Shown one piece after another: positions 16,564 to 25,717 of a stretch of 51,121 bases of DNA. This stretch comes from Bacillota bacterium (GTDB taxonomy: Bacteria; Bacillota; Clostridia; Acetivibrionales; DSM-1351), in NCBI GenBank assembly GCA_023398105.1, contig JAEWST010000124.1, forward strand, positions 1-51,121, given 5' to 3'. Within the stretch, counting starts at the first letter, position 1; each line of letters starts with the position of its first letter. The notes under the pieces were generated by a model that had not been told where the DNA came from, made no database searches, and saw nothing but the letters and a program-made list of their open reading frames with translations. A program made the position numbers and the translations under genes.

Positions 16564-19557
16564 CTAACTAATTTTTAATTCAGATTTTAATTTTAATTTA
16601 AGTTGGTAGCGTCCTTGTAAGTTCTCGTCTTGTAAAAATGCTTTAATATAAGTTTCTTTGGGCATTCCCTTTGCAAGGGGAATATCTACTTTAACGCTTC
16701 CTCTTACCTCTTGTTTTTCTATCTGGTAGAAAATTTTAGCGGACTTCTTAAACATTGGAGCAACACCAATTGATGACATAATATCTATCGCAGGAAGAAC
16801 AAATTGCTTATTTTCTGCCTCAAAGGTCAACTCTAAAGTACTAGGACCGAATAATCTCTTATTCACATTTACGCTATAAGTTATGACTTCCTTCGAGACA
16901 TTCGAGAATAAATAGTCAGTCCCTGTGGAATACTCCTTCTCTCCATCAACCTTAAACTCCGCAAATATAGAAAAGTAGTAATTTTGAGGTTCATTTGAAT
17001 CAATGAGCAAACCACAATCATAATCATATTGTTTTATAGGTATGTATTTTCTAGTAGTTTTTACATCTGAAATATCCTCTGGAAATTGATCTGATCTATG
17101 TAACACAACAAAGCCTGTTGCGTTTTTAGGCAAATCTACACTTATCAGAATCTTTCCATTTACAAGGTTTACATCTTTAACCTTAACAGTTCCACCTTTA
17201 CTTGCTCTTGCAACAGTTCCAACGACGGCAGAACCTGATTTTATAACTGCTGCAACAACATAAATCAGTTCTTCACCTGCATGAGTAAAGGTGCCTGAAG
17301 TATTGGTTTTCTTCTGTACCATCAGGCTCTTCATCGTGATTTCCAAAGCTGAAACAGCTAGGATATCACCACTAAAGAATTCTGGTTTCTTTTCTGAATA
17401 GAAAAATTGAATATTGCTATTTTCTAGATTTTCCCATTCAATAGAGAACTCATTATTTTGCAAGGGCTTAACAACTAGTTTTTCTATTGGTGCTGGCAAT
17501 TTTGTAGGAGTTCCTGTTACTGTAATTCCTTTTGTAAAAATCTTATTTGCACCTATAAGGTAGGCTAAATAAATCCTATAATGATGTTCAACATCATTTG
17601 CTAGCTCCTTGTCCACAAAATTACTTCTATTGTTGCAGGTTAATTTTGTCTTTTTGCCATTAACCTCTTTCTCTAACTCCACAGTTGCATTCTCTGCAAT
17701 ATTGTCCCATGAAAACTGTAAGGTTGAGTCGCCAGCTGCTACTGCTACACCTGAAATCTCGAACAAATTTGTAATAGGTTCTTTTGTAATTAATGCATTT
17801 GAAAATATTCCTGCTCTTTCAGCAAACACCGCATAAAAGTACTGTGCTCCCGGCGTTATTTTTTTATCGGTAGCACTACACATACTCACACGGGCAATCA
17901 CCTGACCATCTTGAATACTTATAGGTACTGCTCCTTCTTTTCGAACAACGGTATAGTACAACAATCCCGCTGTCGCACTCTTTGTCCAAGACAGGACATT
18001 GATTTTTGCTGATGTATCTGCTGATACAACAAGCTTTGTTGGCTCACTAGGTGGATATTTTGCAATAATTTCTCTTACACCTGGACAATCATTACATGCT
18101 TCATATGCTTTTGTACAAGCTTCAACAATGTCAGTTTCTGACTTAGAACTCTGAGCAGCCCTTTTATATCTCTCAGCCTCTGCAATATGAGCATTAATTT
18201 CTTCCTCTGTTGCCAAATCAGAGTACTCTGGCGAGAATTTTTTAATACTTTCATAATGCTTTTTAGCTGCATAATAATTCTTCTTGCTGCAAGCTTCCTT
18301 CAATTCAGAAACGGCTATACCAACTCTTTGCTCTTTTTCAGAGAGTTTTTGTTTTAACTCCTTAACCTTATCACTATCAGGCCAATACTTGTCTGCATCT
18401 GCCAAATGTGCATGAGCTACCGAAAACTCCATATTAGCTATTGCTAAAGCAGTTAGTTCGCACAACGCAACTGCCTTATCAATATTCTCGAATTTAAAGC
18501 CACATTTGCAGACATTAATACTTGCATCATTTACAGTTCCGCACTTTGGACACTTAATCTGCAGTTCAAGTCCACAATTCATGCATACTTTTCTTCCATC
18601 TGATATGTCATTCATACAACCACATCTGCAAAGCTTAATCTTTTGATTTTTTGTTTCTGTACCACTTTCAGAAACTGGAAGAGCAATCTTTTCCACCTTA
18701 CAAAATGCAGTAAATACACTCTGTGCAAGCTTTCTATCCTTAAAAATCTCTGTAAGCTTACCAATGTAATCACTGTATGCTTCTACAGTAATTTCACCAG
18801 TCATGTCATAGATTTCTTTAGCATTATCAAGAAGCTCTTTGCGCTTTGTGTATTCGATATACCTATCATATACTAGCTTTGAATCAGCATCCTTGAAGGT
18901 TTCATCACACTGACTACACAACTTTGAGCCAGTTCCACTGGTACTATCATTCTTATAGAATTCCTTAGTCTTTCTTTCTTTTGCCCTCTGTCTAAGTGCA
19001 TCACAGGGCTGATTCGAGGCATTCTTTATAGATGTCCCAGCATATAAAAACTGATAAAGATTGTCTACGTGGAAGGATAGTAGCATCTGCTTCATTCCAT
19101 TGAATTTATCAGCGTTCTGAGGCTTGGTCTTATAATACTTGTCATAGAGAGCTTCGAAATCTCCCCCCTGAGAACTTCCTATCTTAATTCCCAAAGCTGT
19201 TGCTCTTCTTTTTACAAGCTCCTCGTCCACCTTTTGCTTTTTAGCTATCTTTTCAATAGTATCGCTGGGTACTTCTGTCTTCTTTATCTGTTTTAAGATT
19301 TTATCTATTGGTCCATATGTCTTTTCACATGCATCTTTAATTAGCTCCTTGCGAATATTCGCCTCTCCTATCATGTCCCTCTTAATATCTGGTAACATCT
19401 GAGAGTATTTACGGTATTTGGGACCATTATTAAAATCATTTGCCTTGGTAGACCAAAATTTTCTTTTATCCTCTATGCGTTGCTCGATGACAGCTTCATC
19501 TACAACAGGCTTAGGATCAAACTCTAATTCAAGAACTATATACCAATTCTCAGTCAT
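16564..19557 (-). CDS. Large protein with degenerate J-like start, zinc ribbons and FN3/Ig-like repeats
   Basis: 997 residues with a clear GGAG site. Residues 4-65 (WYIVLELEFDPKPVVDEAVI, then W35 and a second helix) look like a J-domain scaffold, but the HPD tripeptide needed to stimulate Hsp70 is absent. A CSQC pair is at 214-217. A double zinc ribbon spans 310-352 (CRCGC, CMNC, CPKC, CKC). Residues 360-490 are helical and TPR-like with many Ala/Lys/Glu. Residues about 500-890 hold about four beta-sandwich segments resembling FN3 repeats (LVVSADTSAKINVLSWTKS; DSTLQFSWDN; NEFSIEWENL). It is encoded between the Hsp70-vWA fusion and the double-GTPase 1 gene, so it may bridge chaperone and GTPase. 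The J-like call is weak; zinc ribbons and beta repeats are clear. Confidence 0.7.
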   Translation of the reverse strand: MTENWYIVLELEFDPKPVVDEAVIEQRIEDKRKFWSTKANDFNNGPKYRKYSQMLPDIKRDMIGEANIRKELIKDACEKTYGPIDKILKQIKKTEVPSDTIEKIAKKQKVDEELVKRRATALGIKIGSSQGGDFEALYDKYYKTKPQNADKFNGMKQMLLSFHVDNLYQFLYAGTSIKNASNQPCDALRQRAKERKTKEFYKNDSTSGTGSKLCSQCDETFKDADSKLVYDRYIEYTKRKELLDNAKEIYDMTGEITVEAYSDYIGKLTEIFKDRKLAQSVFTAFCKVEKIALPVSESGTETKNQKIKLCRCGCMNDISDGRKVCMNCGLELQIKCPKCGTVNDASINVCKCGFKFENIDKAVALCELTALAIANMEFSVAHAHLADADKYWPDSDKVKELKQKLSEKEQRVGIAVSELKEACSKKNYYAAKKHYESIKKFSPEYSDLATEEEINAHIAEAERYKRAAQSSKSETDIVEACTKAYEACNDCPGVREIIAKYPPSEPTKLVVSADTSAKINVLSWTKSATAGLLYYTVVRKEGAVPISIQDGQVIARVSMCSATDKKITPGAQYFYAVFAERAGIFSNALITKEPITNLFEISGVAVAAGDSTLQFSWDNIAENATVELEKEVNGKKTKLTCNNRSNFVDKELANDVEHHYRIYLAYLIGANKIFTKGITVTGTPTKLPAPIEKLVVKPLQNNEFSIEWENLENSNIQFFYSEKKPEFFSGDILAVSALEITMKSLMVQKKTNTSGTFTHAGEELIYVVAAVIKSGSAVVGTVARASKGGTVKVKDVNLVNGKILISVDLPKNATGFVVLHRSDQFPEDISDVKTTRKYIPIKQYDYDCGLLIDSNEPQNYYFSIFAEFKVDGEKEYSTGTDYLFSNVSKEVITYSVNVNKRLFGPSTLELTFEAENKQFVLPAIDIMSSIGVAPMFKKSAKIFYQIEKQEVRGSVKVDIPLAKGMPKETYIKAFLQDENLQGRYQLKLKLKSELKIS

Positions 19558-19573
19558 TTCTTCGTCTCCTTTG

Positions 19574-21688
19574 CTACATCATTTTCAAGCCAGTACTCTT
19601 ATCTCCTATTGCTTGTGCAATCCTTGAGAATGATCCTGATAAATCTGCTAAGTTTGTCAGAGACGCAAAGTCTTCTGTAGACGCTATTTCTTTCAGAAAC
19701 TTTTTATCTGCTCCACCAAAGCCTAATGCCATAACTTCAATTCCCTGTTTATGACATTGTTTTGCTTGCCTGATTGCTATAGATGGACAATCCCAAACCC
19801 CATCGGTCAGAACAACAATGTACTTGATTTTATCATCAACTTTATTTCCAAACCTTCCACCAATCAAAGTATCAAGGGAACTGGAGAAGGGCTCAGCTGA
19901 ATTGCAGAATCCAACATCTCCAACTTCTAAACTTTCAATATCTTTGATTAGCCTACTAAAGTCATCTGTTGGTTTAGTGACCAGCTTTGTACGATCAGAA
20001 AATGCTAACAAACCAATTTTTGTAAAATCAACATCCATCTGATCAACAAATTTTCTCATAGCTTCTTTTGCTTTTTTAACTGGTTTACCACTCATACTAC
20101 CTGACAAATCTATTGCAAGAAGCACTTCAACTTCAGGCTGAACATTAGTAGCCTGATCCATTGGCGAGCCATCTGTCCAACTCATATCATCTGGAAGCTT
20201 TTCAATTTTAATTGGAAGTTTTTTTTCAGTTTCTGTCTGAATTGCTGATACCTCCACAACACCATTTGAAGTATATTTATATGAGACTTCAATCACCGAT
20301 TGAGCCTTGTCTGTTTTTTCAATTTTTGTAATTACATATTTATCAATTATCGTATTATCTAACGGTCGTTGGTATGCTCCTTGTAAAACATATACCTCTA
20401 GCTCATTATCTTTTGATCTAGTTCTAAAGTTATAGGATTTCTTACTTACAGCAGGAATAGTGGTATTCTTCTGAATAATTACGCTATTAATGTATTTCTG
20501 ACCATCTTCACTTACCGCAATCATTCCTAGAGCATGTGCAGTTACATCGGAAACTTCTTTAGCCCCTGCAATTTCAGGGTTTTTCTTTCCTCCAAGCATA
20601 CCAAAAAATCCTGCTGAAATAGGTTTTCCCGAATCATCAATATTGGCTTTTATTGCTGCACCTAATGACACCGCTTCATCAACATTCACACCCGAAAGGG
20701 GTTCTTTACCAGACATTTCCTTTACGTAATTATGAATCATTCGCATTCTTGTTGAACCACCAACTAAAATAACTCCGGTTATATTACTCCAACTTAATCC
20801 AACAGATGTAATAAGGTTATTTGTAAGCTCTTTTGTTGCTCCCAGCAGAAAACTTGAGATATTCTCAAATAACTCTTCTGTAATTGTAACAAAACCTCTT
20901 ATATCTTTATAAATTATAGGAACGCTTACTTGGTCTGTAGATGTAAGCTGTTTCTTTACATTTTCTGCTGTAACCAACAATGAAGCCACCATTTCATCAT
21001 CTTCGCTTAGGTCAACACCATATTGCTCGTTAAACTCTTGAACTAGATATCTCGCAATACAATCGTCCCAGTCTTTACCACCAAGTTCATGATTGCCATC
21101 ACTGCCCAAAATGTCTATTTTATGCTTGTTGATTCGTGCAATGGTAACGTCAAAGGTTCCTCCACCCAAATCATAAATTAAGACAGTTTGCTCATTTTCT
21201 TTGTAATTAAGACCATAGGCAAAAGCCGCTGCTGTTGGTTCATTAATAATAGCTAATACATTTAATCCAGCTTTTTTGCCAGCATCAATTGTTGATTGAC
21301 GTTCTTTATGAGTAAAGTACGCAGGTACTGTAATAACAGCTGAATCAATTTTCTCACCACCTGTCTGTTCTGCCTCTTCAACTAATTTTTTTAATAATAT
21401 AGATGAGAGTTCTGAGGCATTGTAGGTTTTTCCATAATACTCAACGCTAAACATCTCATTGCCCATGTTTCTCTTGAAAAAGGCAATTGCATTGGTATTT
21501 CCCATTCCCTGCATATTTTTTGCATCTTCTCCAAACAGAATACTACCATTTGGTTCAAAGCATAATACAGAAGGCGTAATAGGACTATCAAAACTATTCT
21601 TTATCACCTCTGGTTTTCCAGTGGCTTCATTAATTCTTGCCACAGCACTAAAAGTGGTTCCCAAGTCAATACCTACTCTAATAGCCAT
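19574..21688 (-). CDS. Hsp70-vWA fusion protein
   Basis: 704 residues. Residues 1-385 are a complete Hsp70 nucleotide-binding domain: GIDLGTT (6-12), YDLGGGTFDV (172-181), the NEPTAAAFAYG phase and VGGSTRMR (309-316). Residues about 386-505 resemble a shortened substrate-binding beta domain. Residues about 517-700 are a von Willebrand factor A domain with an intact MIDAS: DLSGSMS (527-533; Asp527, Ser529, Ser531) and VVLTDGVWD (Asp629). There is no Hsp70 alpha lid; the vWA replaces it. This is an unusual architecture compared with housekeeping DnaK. It lies 94 bases after the first Hsp70 gene, with a hairpin between. The vWA would bind a protein ligand through a divalent metal, and ATP turnover would control it; this is inferred from the domains. 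Confidence 0.93.
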   Translation of the reverse strand: MAIRVGIDLGTTFSAVARINEATGKPEVIKNSFDSPITPSVLCFEPNGSILFGEDAKNMQGMGNTNAIAFFKRNMGNEMFSVEYYGKTYNASELSSILLKKLVEEAEQTGGEKIDSAVITVPAYFTHKERQSTIDAGKKAGLNVLAIINEPTAAAFAYGLNYKENEQTVLIYDLGGGTFDVTIARINKHKIDILGSDGNHELGGKDWDDCIARYLVQEFNEQYGVDLSEDDEMVASLLVTAENVKKQLTSTDQVSVPIIYKDIRGFVTITEELFENISSFLLGATKELTNNLITSVGLSWSNITGVILVGGSTRMRMIHNYVKEMSGKEPLSGVNVDEAVSLGAAIKANIDDSGKPISAGFFGMLGGKKNPEIAGAKEVSDVTAHALGMIAVSEDGQKYINSVIIQKNTTIPAVSKKSYNFRTRSKDNELEVYVLQGAYQRPLDNTIIDKYVITKIEKTDKAQSVIEVSYKYTSNGVVEVSAIQTETEKKLPIKIEKLPDDMSWTDGSPMDQATNVQPEVEVLLAIDLSGSMSGKPVKKAKEAMRKFVDQMDVDFTKIGLLAFSDRTKLVTKPTDDFSRLIKDIESLEVGDVGFCNSAEPFSSSLDTLIGGRFGNKVDDKIKYIVVLTDGVWDCPSIAIRQAKQCHKQGIEVMALGFGGADKKFLKEIASTEDFASLTNLADLSGSFSRIAQAIGDKSTGLKMM

Positions 21689-21738
21689 TTAAATCTTCCT
21701 CCAAAAAATGTTACTATTCAGACTTTTACAATAAAATG

Positions 21739-21777
21739 AAAATCCTGCTACATAATTTTGATATGTGGCAGGATTTT
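21739..21777 (-). terminator. Intercistronic terminator/attenuator-like hairpin between the two Hsp70 genes
   Basis: AAAATCCTGCTACATA (21739-21754) pairs with TATGTGGCAGGATTTT (21762-21777): a 16-bp stem with one wobble and a 7-base loop. On the minus strand it ends in GGATTTTCATTTTATT, a moderate U tract. It lies just 3' of the first Hsp70 stop codon (21783), so it could set the ratio of upstream (GTPase, GrpE, Hsp70) to downstream genes. Confidence 0.7.
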
Positions 21778-21782
21778 GTCGC

Positions 21783-23429
21783 TTACATTATAACAATCCC
21801 CTTAGATTTCTCTTTCAGTTCGTCAACTTTTACATCAGCCATAATACCCTTAGATTGCATTGTTGCATGTACTTCCCTATTAGTGGTCTTGTCAACACCA
21901 CTCACTTCAAGAATTCCTTCTGTATTAAGTGTAAATGTTATTTCAATAGGAGAACCAGCAGGAAGATTTCCAGGCAACTCAAGTGTTGCTGTTCCTAGAA
22001 CAAAATCTTCATCCACCTCAAAATAATCCTCCATAAAATCACTTTCATATACAACCAGCTCAGCATTATCCTGATTGTCAGCATGGGTTCCAAATGTCTT
22101 AGAAATTGATATTGCGCCATTTGGCATTGGCTCATTCTTTATTATCATGTTACAGCACTTTCTTTCATTATTAAGCAATATCTCAATAGCGAAGCTCTTT
22201 GTAGTAGCTACCACTACAGTCTGTACCTTTCCACCAATGCTCATCGTTTCAGGTTTAACAGTAAGAGTTTCGTTATAATCACTAGAGTTAATGGCTTTTG
22301 TTGTTCCACCGATTTCTACTGTTACTTCTCCCTCTGTATTAGGAGTAGCCCCAATTAAACTTTTCTGGTTATTTATGTAAACATTAACAGCATGAATTGC
22401 TGCACCCTTTGCTACTGCTTCATCTGGGTCAAGGATTTTGGGTTTCATTCCATACTTATTAACTAATGCCTTATCGACCTGATCCATTCTTGTTGAACCA
22501 CCTACCAAAAGGATTTCATCAATGTTGTATCCCTTACTCTTCGCAACTTCAATTGCAGCATCTGTTTTATCTATAGCTTGACTAAGAAGACTTGATGTAA
22601 TTTCATCAAATTTTTCTCTTGTGATACTAATTCTTGCTCTAAGTCCAGAAGCATCTAACATAACAGGCACTTCTTCTCTTGAAGAAAGCTGCTGTTTTGC
22701 TTTCTCGGCTTTCAGTCTCATATCCTGCTGTGCATACTCATCAAACTCACCATCAAATTTAGTCTGTGAAATAAATTCTTCTGCAAGATATCTCATCACA
22801 GCTTCATCCCAGTCCTTACCACCCAGCTCGTGAATACCATCTGAGCAAATAACTTCAATCATTTCAGAGCTAATTTTCATAATAGTAACATCAAAAGTAC
22901 CACCACCAAGGTCAAATACAAGAACAGTCTTTTCTGCTTGCTCTTTTGCACAGCCATAGTACAAGGCTGCCGCTGTAGGCTCACTAATGATTTCAAGAAC
23001 ATTTAGACCCGCAATAATTCCAGCGTTCTTTGTCGCAGTACGTTCTGCTGTTCCAAAATACGCAGGGCAAGTAATAACAACATCCTTTACCTCTGTATCA
23101 AGCTGTTTTGCAGCATTCTGTGCTACTTTCCCAAGAATATATGCAGAAACTTCCTCTGGAGACTTGTCCTCTCCGTTATAATTGATTGCGAAATCTGATT
23201 TACCCATCAAAGTCTTAACTAAAGAAATTGTATTGTTAGGATCAATAACAGAATTCTCTTTTGCAACCTGTCCAACTACTACCTGATTAGGACTTGCAAA
23301 GTTTACTACTGAGGGAGTAGTATTTGTACCCTCTGAGTTGTTTATTACAGTAGCTCTCCCAGTATCATCCACGTATGCAATACATGAATATGTAGTACCT
23401 AAGTCAATTCCAAATACGTATTTTGCCAT
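21783..23429 (-). CDS. Dedicated Hsp70 (DnaK-like) chaperone
   Basis: 548 residues. Full nucleotide-binding domain with GIDLGTT (7-13), ISEPTAAALYYG (about 148-159), FDLGGGTFDV (172-181) and LVGGSTRMD. It is followed by a substrate-binding beta domain (NRKCCNMIIKNEPMP... ; IEITFTLNTEGILEVSGVD), but it ends about 60 residues short of a normal DnaK, lacking most of the helical lid. Its ATG overlaps the GrpE-like stop codon by one base (TAATG), so the two are translationally coupled. It is an accessory paralogue embedded in the GTPase operon rather than the dnaKJ heat-shock locus: no dnaJ, hrcA or CIRCE element is seen. It probably clamps a system-specific client. Confidence 0.93.
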   Translation of the reverse strand: MAKYVFGIDLGTTYSCIAYVDDTGRATVINNSEGTNTTPSVVNFASPNQVVVGQVAKENSVIDPNNTISLVKTLMGKSDFAINYNGEDKSPEEVSAYILGKVAQNAAKQLDTEVKDVVITCPAYFGTAERTATKNAGIIAGLNVLEIISEPTAAALYYGCAKEQAEKTVLVFDLGGGTFDVTIMKISSEMIEVICSDGIHELGGKDWDEAVMRYLAEEFISQTKFDGEFDEYAQQDMRLKAEKAKQQLSSREEVPVMLDASGLRARISITREKFDEITSSLLSQAIDKTDAAIEVAKSKGYNIDEILLVGGSTRMDQVDKALVNKYGMKPKILDPDEAVAKGAAIHAVNVYINNQKSLIGATPNTEGEVTVEIGGTTKAINSSDYNETLTVKPETMSIGGKVQTVVVATTKSFAIEILLNNERKCCNMIIKNEPMPNGAISISKTFGTHADNQDNAELVVYESDFMEDYFEVDEDFVLGTATLELPGNLPAGSPIEITFTLNTEGILEVSGVDKTTNREVHATMQSKGIMADVKVDELKEKSKGIVIM

Positions 23430-24178
23430 TAGTGATTTTCCCCTTCCGTATTTTCAGTATTTTTTGGCTTTTCATAAAAATATACCATTACCTTTTCAGG
23501 TGAAATTATTTTTCCCATATATTCGTAACCACTACTTAAGCTCTCTGCTACTTTCCCATGAAGTTCTTCAACTGGCGTCATAATCTTCTTAATAGCTCGT
23601 TGCTTTATAGGGCTAAAGATGTCTCCTTCTTGTCCACTATAAATTGTAATGTTATTCTTTTCGAGAATATCTTGAATATCATATGAATAATCACTGAAGG
23701 TCTTAAGTGGAACGTTCTGTTCTTCTGTTGGCTTTAAAGCAAAAGCCTTTGACATTCGAAGGATGCTATCTCTCACTTCAATAATATCTAATAAAATAGG
23801 TCTTATCAACTGAGAATACATATCCTCCTTGTATTTTTGAAGTTCAGCATGCATTTGATCTACTATTTTCTCTTCATAGGCTGTACGCTGAATTTTCTGC
23901 ACAAACAACCCATTCATTGCATCCATTTTTTCTTCAAGCTGGGTCAATTTCTCAACCACATCAAACTTCTGAATATTCTCTTCCGTATTATGTTCTTGAG
24001 GCTCTTCCTTGATTGCTGCTTCTGAATTTTGCATTTGAGGCTCTTCTTTGATTGCTTCTTCAGTAGGATTATCTTCATTTAATACATCGCTAACATCTTT
24101 TTCTTCCTGCAAAGTTTCAACTACAGTTTCATTTGCCTGTGTATTTTCCACCACTGGAATTTCATTCTTTTCTTCCAT
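23429..24178 (-). CDS. GrpE-like nucleotide exchange factor with acidic N-terminal extension
   Basis: 249 residues. Residues 1-75 are acidic and low complexity (TEEAIKEEPQ and AAIKEEPQE repeats). Residues about 78-130 form a coiled coil (KLTQLEEKMDAMNGLFVQKI). Residues about 130-235 match the GrpE helical and beta domain (LIRPILLDIIEVRDSILRM; VEELHGKVAES; the final VMVYFYEKP). GrpE exchanges ADP for ATP on its Hsp70 partner, which here is encoded immediately downstream with a one-base overlap. AGGAGG precedes the ATG, 8 bases after the GTPase stop codon. It is presumably specific for the two Hsp70-type proteins of this operon. Confidence 0.88.
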   Translation of the reverse strand: MEEKNEIPVVENTQANETVVETLQEEKDVSDVLNEDNPTEEAIKEEPQMQNSEAAIKEEPQEHNTEENIQKFDVVEKLTQLEEKMDAMNGLFVQKIQRTAYEEKIVDQMHAELQKYKEDMYSQLIRPILLDIIEVRDSILRMSKAFALKPTEEQNVPLKTFSDYSYDIQDILEKNNITIYSGQEGDIFSPIKQRAIKKIMTPVEELHGKVAESLSSGYEYMGKIISPEKVMVYFYEKPKNTENTEGENH

Positions 24179-24186
24179 TTTGCCTC

Positions 24187-25692
24187 CTATACTAAAGCTT
24201 CCTCTATCTTAGGAATCTTCTTGCTAAACTTCGCATCCTTCCATGACTGAGACATCTTTGCATCTGCTTTTCCAAAAAGCCACTGCATTGGTTGCAGTAC
24301 ACCTTGTGGATTGTATTTTCCATAATCTCTTGTATGACCGATAGCTGTACAAGAGAAATATCTATTGTCTTTAAACTTCAAATCTACATTATTAATGAAA
24401 CTTTCCATTCCATTGTTCTTAAGGAACTGTCTGCAAAGATGATCTTGTGTATCATAGTAATCAGTGAATATCTCTGGTTTCACTGCCATCATTTTCTTTA
24501 CAGCAGAATCTCCAATCTCCTCTGCCAATCCAGCCGAATCTATCTTTCCAATTACCACTGCTAAAGGAACAGATGACATTTTCTGATCACTCAGTCCAGT
24601 TACTTCTCTAAGTTTATTTAGGAATGAATCCACAATACCATTAATATCTGCCTTACCTATTCCAGCAATATCTTCTGGTGTTAATTGATCTTCGCATCTA
24701 TTTCTTACCGATGGAATAGCAAACGGATCAATCACCAATACCATACCCTGACAATACTCATACTGTTTCTGCATCTCATTCTCATTATTATCAGTGAAAA
24801 CTTCCCCAGCGATATCATAAACATGCACAAGTCTTTCAGGACTAAACTCTTTTCCCTTTACAAAGAAGCTAAAGGAAATAGAGCTTGCTTTATTGATATC
24901 CTGTGGTCTATCTGTCATTCGTGTGCTACCAGCAAGATAATCCTGCTCTATCTCTTTATAAATTGCTTCTTTTTTATTATTATAAAACTCAATGTCCCAA
25001 CTCATTTTGGGTGCTACAGTATCAATAAAATCTTTAGAAAACGCCGTGATAAATGCAGTTTTACCAACAGAACGTCCACCTACAACAGGTATACAAATTG
25101 GAACTGACTCTCTATCCATAAGCGGTGTTGAACACTGCGGACAAATTGCTTCAAGATTTCTACGTCCATTGAAGAAGGTTGTTGGTAACTGTTCGCCACA
25201 ATATGACTTAGGATCTTCTCCAATACATGTTCTCTTTAAAATTCCGTTTACTCCAGGTGTTAAATTAGTATGTTTTGCTCCACATTTAGGACAAATATAT
25301 GTAGGGATTAATGATTTTTCCTTACATTCATGGCAGGCTGTAAATATCTTCTTCTTGAACAAGTATATTCTATCCACCAACCAAACAACCGAAAACCCAA
25401 TATATACCAATCCCATAAAAGCTAATAAAACAACAATATTAATTGTGCTGATTAAAAGGGTTATAATTGAACCAAAGATTATCACAGAAGCCATTGCCAA
25501 TACATTTAGTATCAGTAAAAATATAAATTTAACTCTTCCATCACCATTTGCATGTGAATTGGCAATATTATCTTTGTACTTCACAATAGATGCAAAATTT
25601 CTCTTCCATGCACCCTTAATGGTGTTGAGCAGATCTACATATCCCTTACCAAAGAAATAACTTTTCTTTGCAGGCTGTGGTGCTTTAGCCAT
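24187..25692 (-). CDS. Membrane-anchored zinc-ribbon GTPase, double-GTPase 2-like (copy A)
   Basis: 501 residues. Order: conserved start MAKAPQPAKKSYFFGKGY; hydrophobic segments about 56-107 (two or three helices); cysteine region C120/C123, C134/C137, C156/C165, C184/C187; GTPase domain with P-loop GGRSVGKT (205-212), DIAGE (293-297) and GKID (382-385). GKID departs from NKxD, so guanine specificity is less certain than in copy B (SKVD). It is closely similar to the protein at 7000-8460 along its full length, so the two arose by duplication. AGGAGG lies before the ATG. It is preceded by its own small membrane protein. Likely the membrane-facing switch of the Hsp70/HerA assembly; this is inferred. 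Confidence 0.83.
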   Translation of the reverse strand: MAKAPQPAKKSYFFGKGYVDLLNTIKGAWKRNFASIVKYKDNIANSHANGDGRVKFIFLLILNVLAMASVIIFGSIITLLISTINIVVLLAFMGLVYIGFSVVWLVDRIYLFKKKIFTACHECKEKSLIPTYICPKCGAKHTNLTPGVNGILKRTCIGEDPKSYCGEQLPTTFFNGRRNLEAICPQCSTPLMDRESVPICIPVVGGRSVGKTAFITAFSKDFIDTVAPKMSWDIEFYNNKKEAIYKEIEQDYLAGSTRMTDRPQDINKASSISFSFFVKGKEFSPERLVHVYDIAGEVFTDNNENEMQKQYEYCQGMVLVIDPFAIPSVRNRCEDQLTPEDIAGIGKADINGIVDSFLNKLREVTGLSDQKMSSVPLAVVIGKIDSAGLAEEIGDSAVKKMMAVKPEIFTDYYDTQDHLCRQFLKNNGMESFINNVDLKFKDNRYFSCTAIGHTRDYGKYNPQGVLQPMQWLFGKADAKMSQSWKDAKFSKKIPKIEEALV

Positions 25693-25717
25693 CTCTTTTC
25701 CTCCTCGAATTTATTTC

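Noticed and set aside
21783..24178. Housekeeping heat-shock locus (hrcA-grpE-dnaK-dnaJ)
   Set aside because: No hrcA, dnaJ or CIRCE element; the Hsp70 lacks its lid and the genes are embedded in the GTPase operon.
24992..25660. 222-codon plus-strand open frame
   Set aside because: It lies wholly antisense to the well-supported GTPase copy A, lacks a ribosome site and has no domain.
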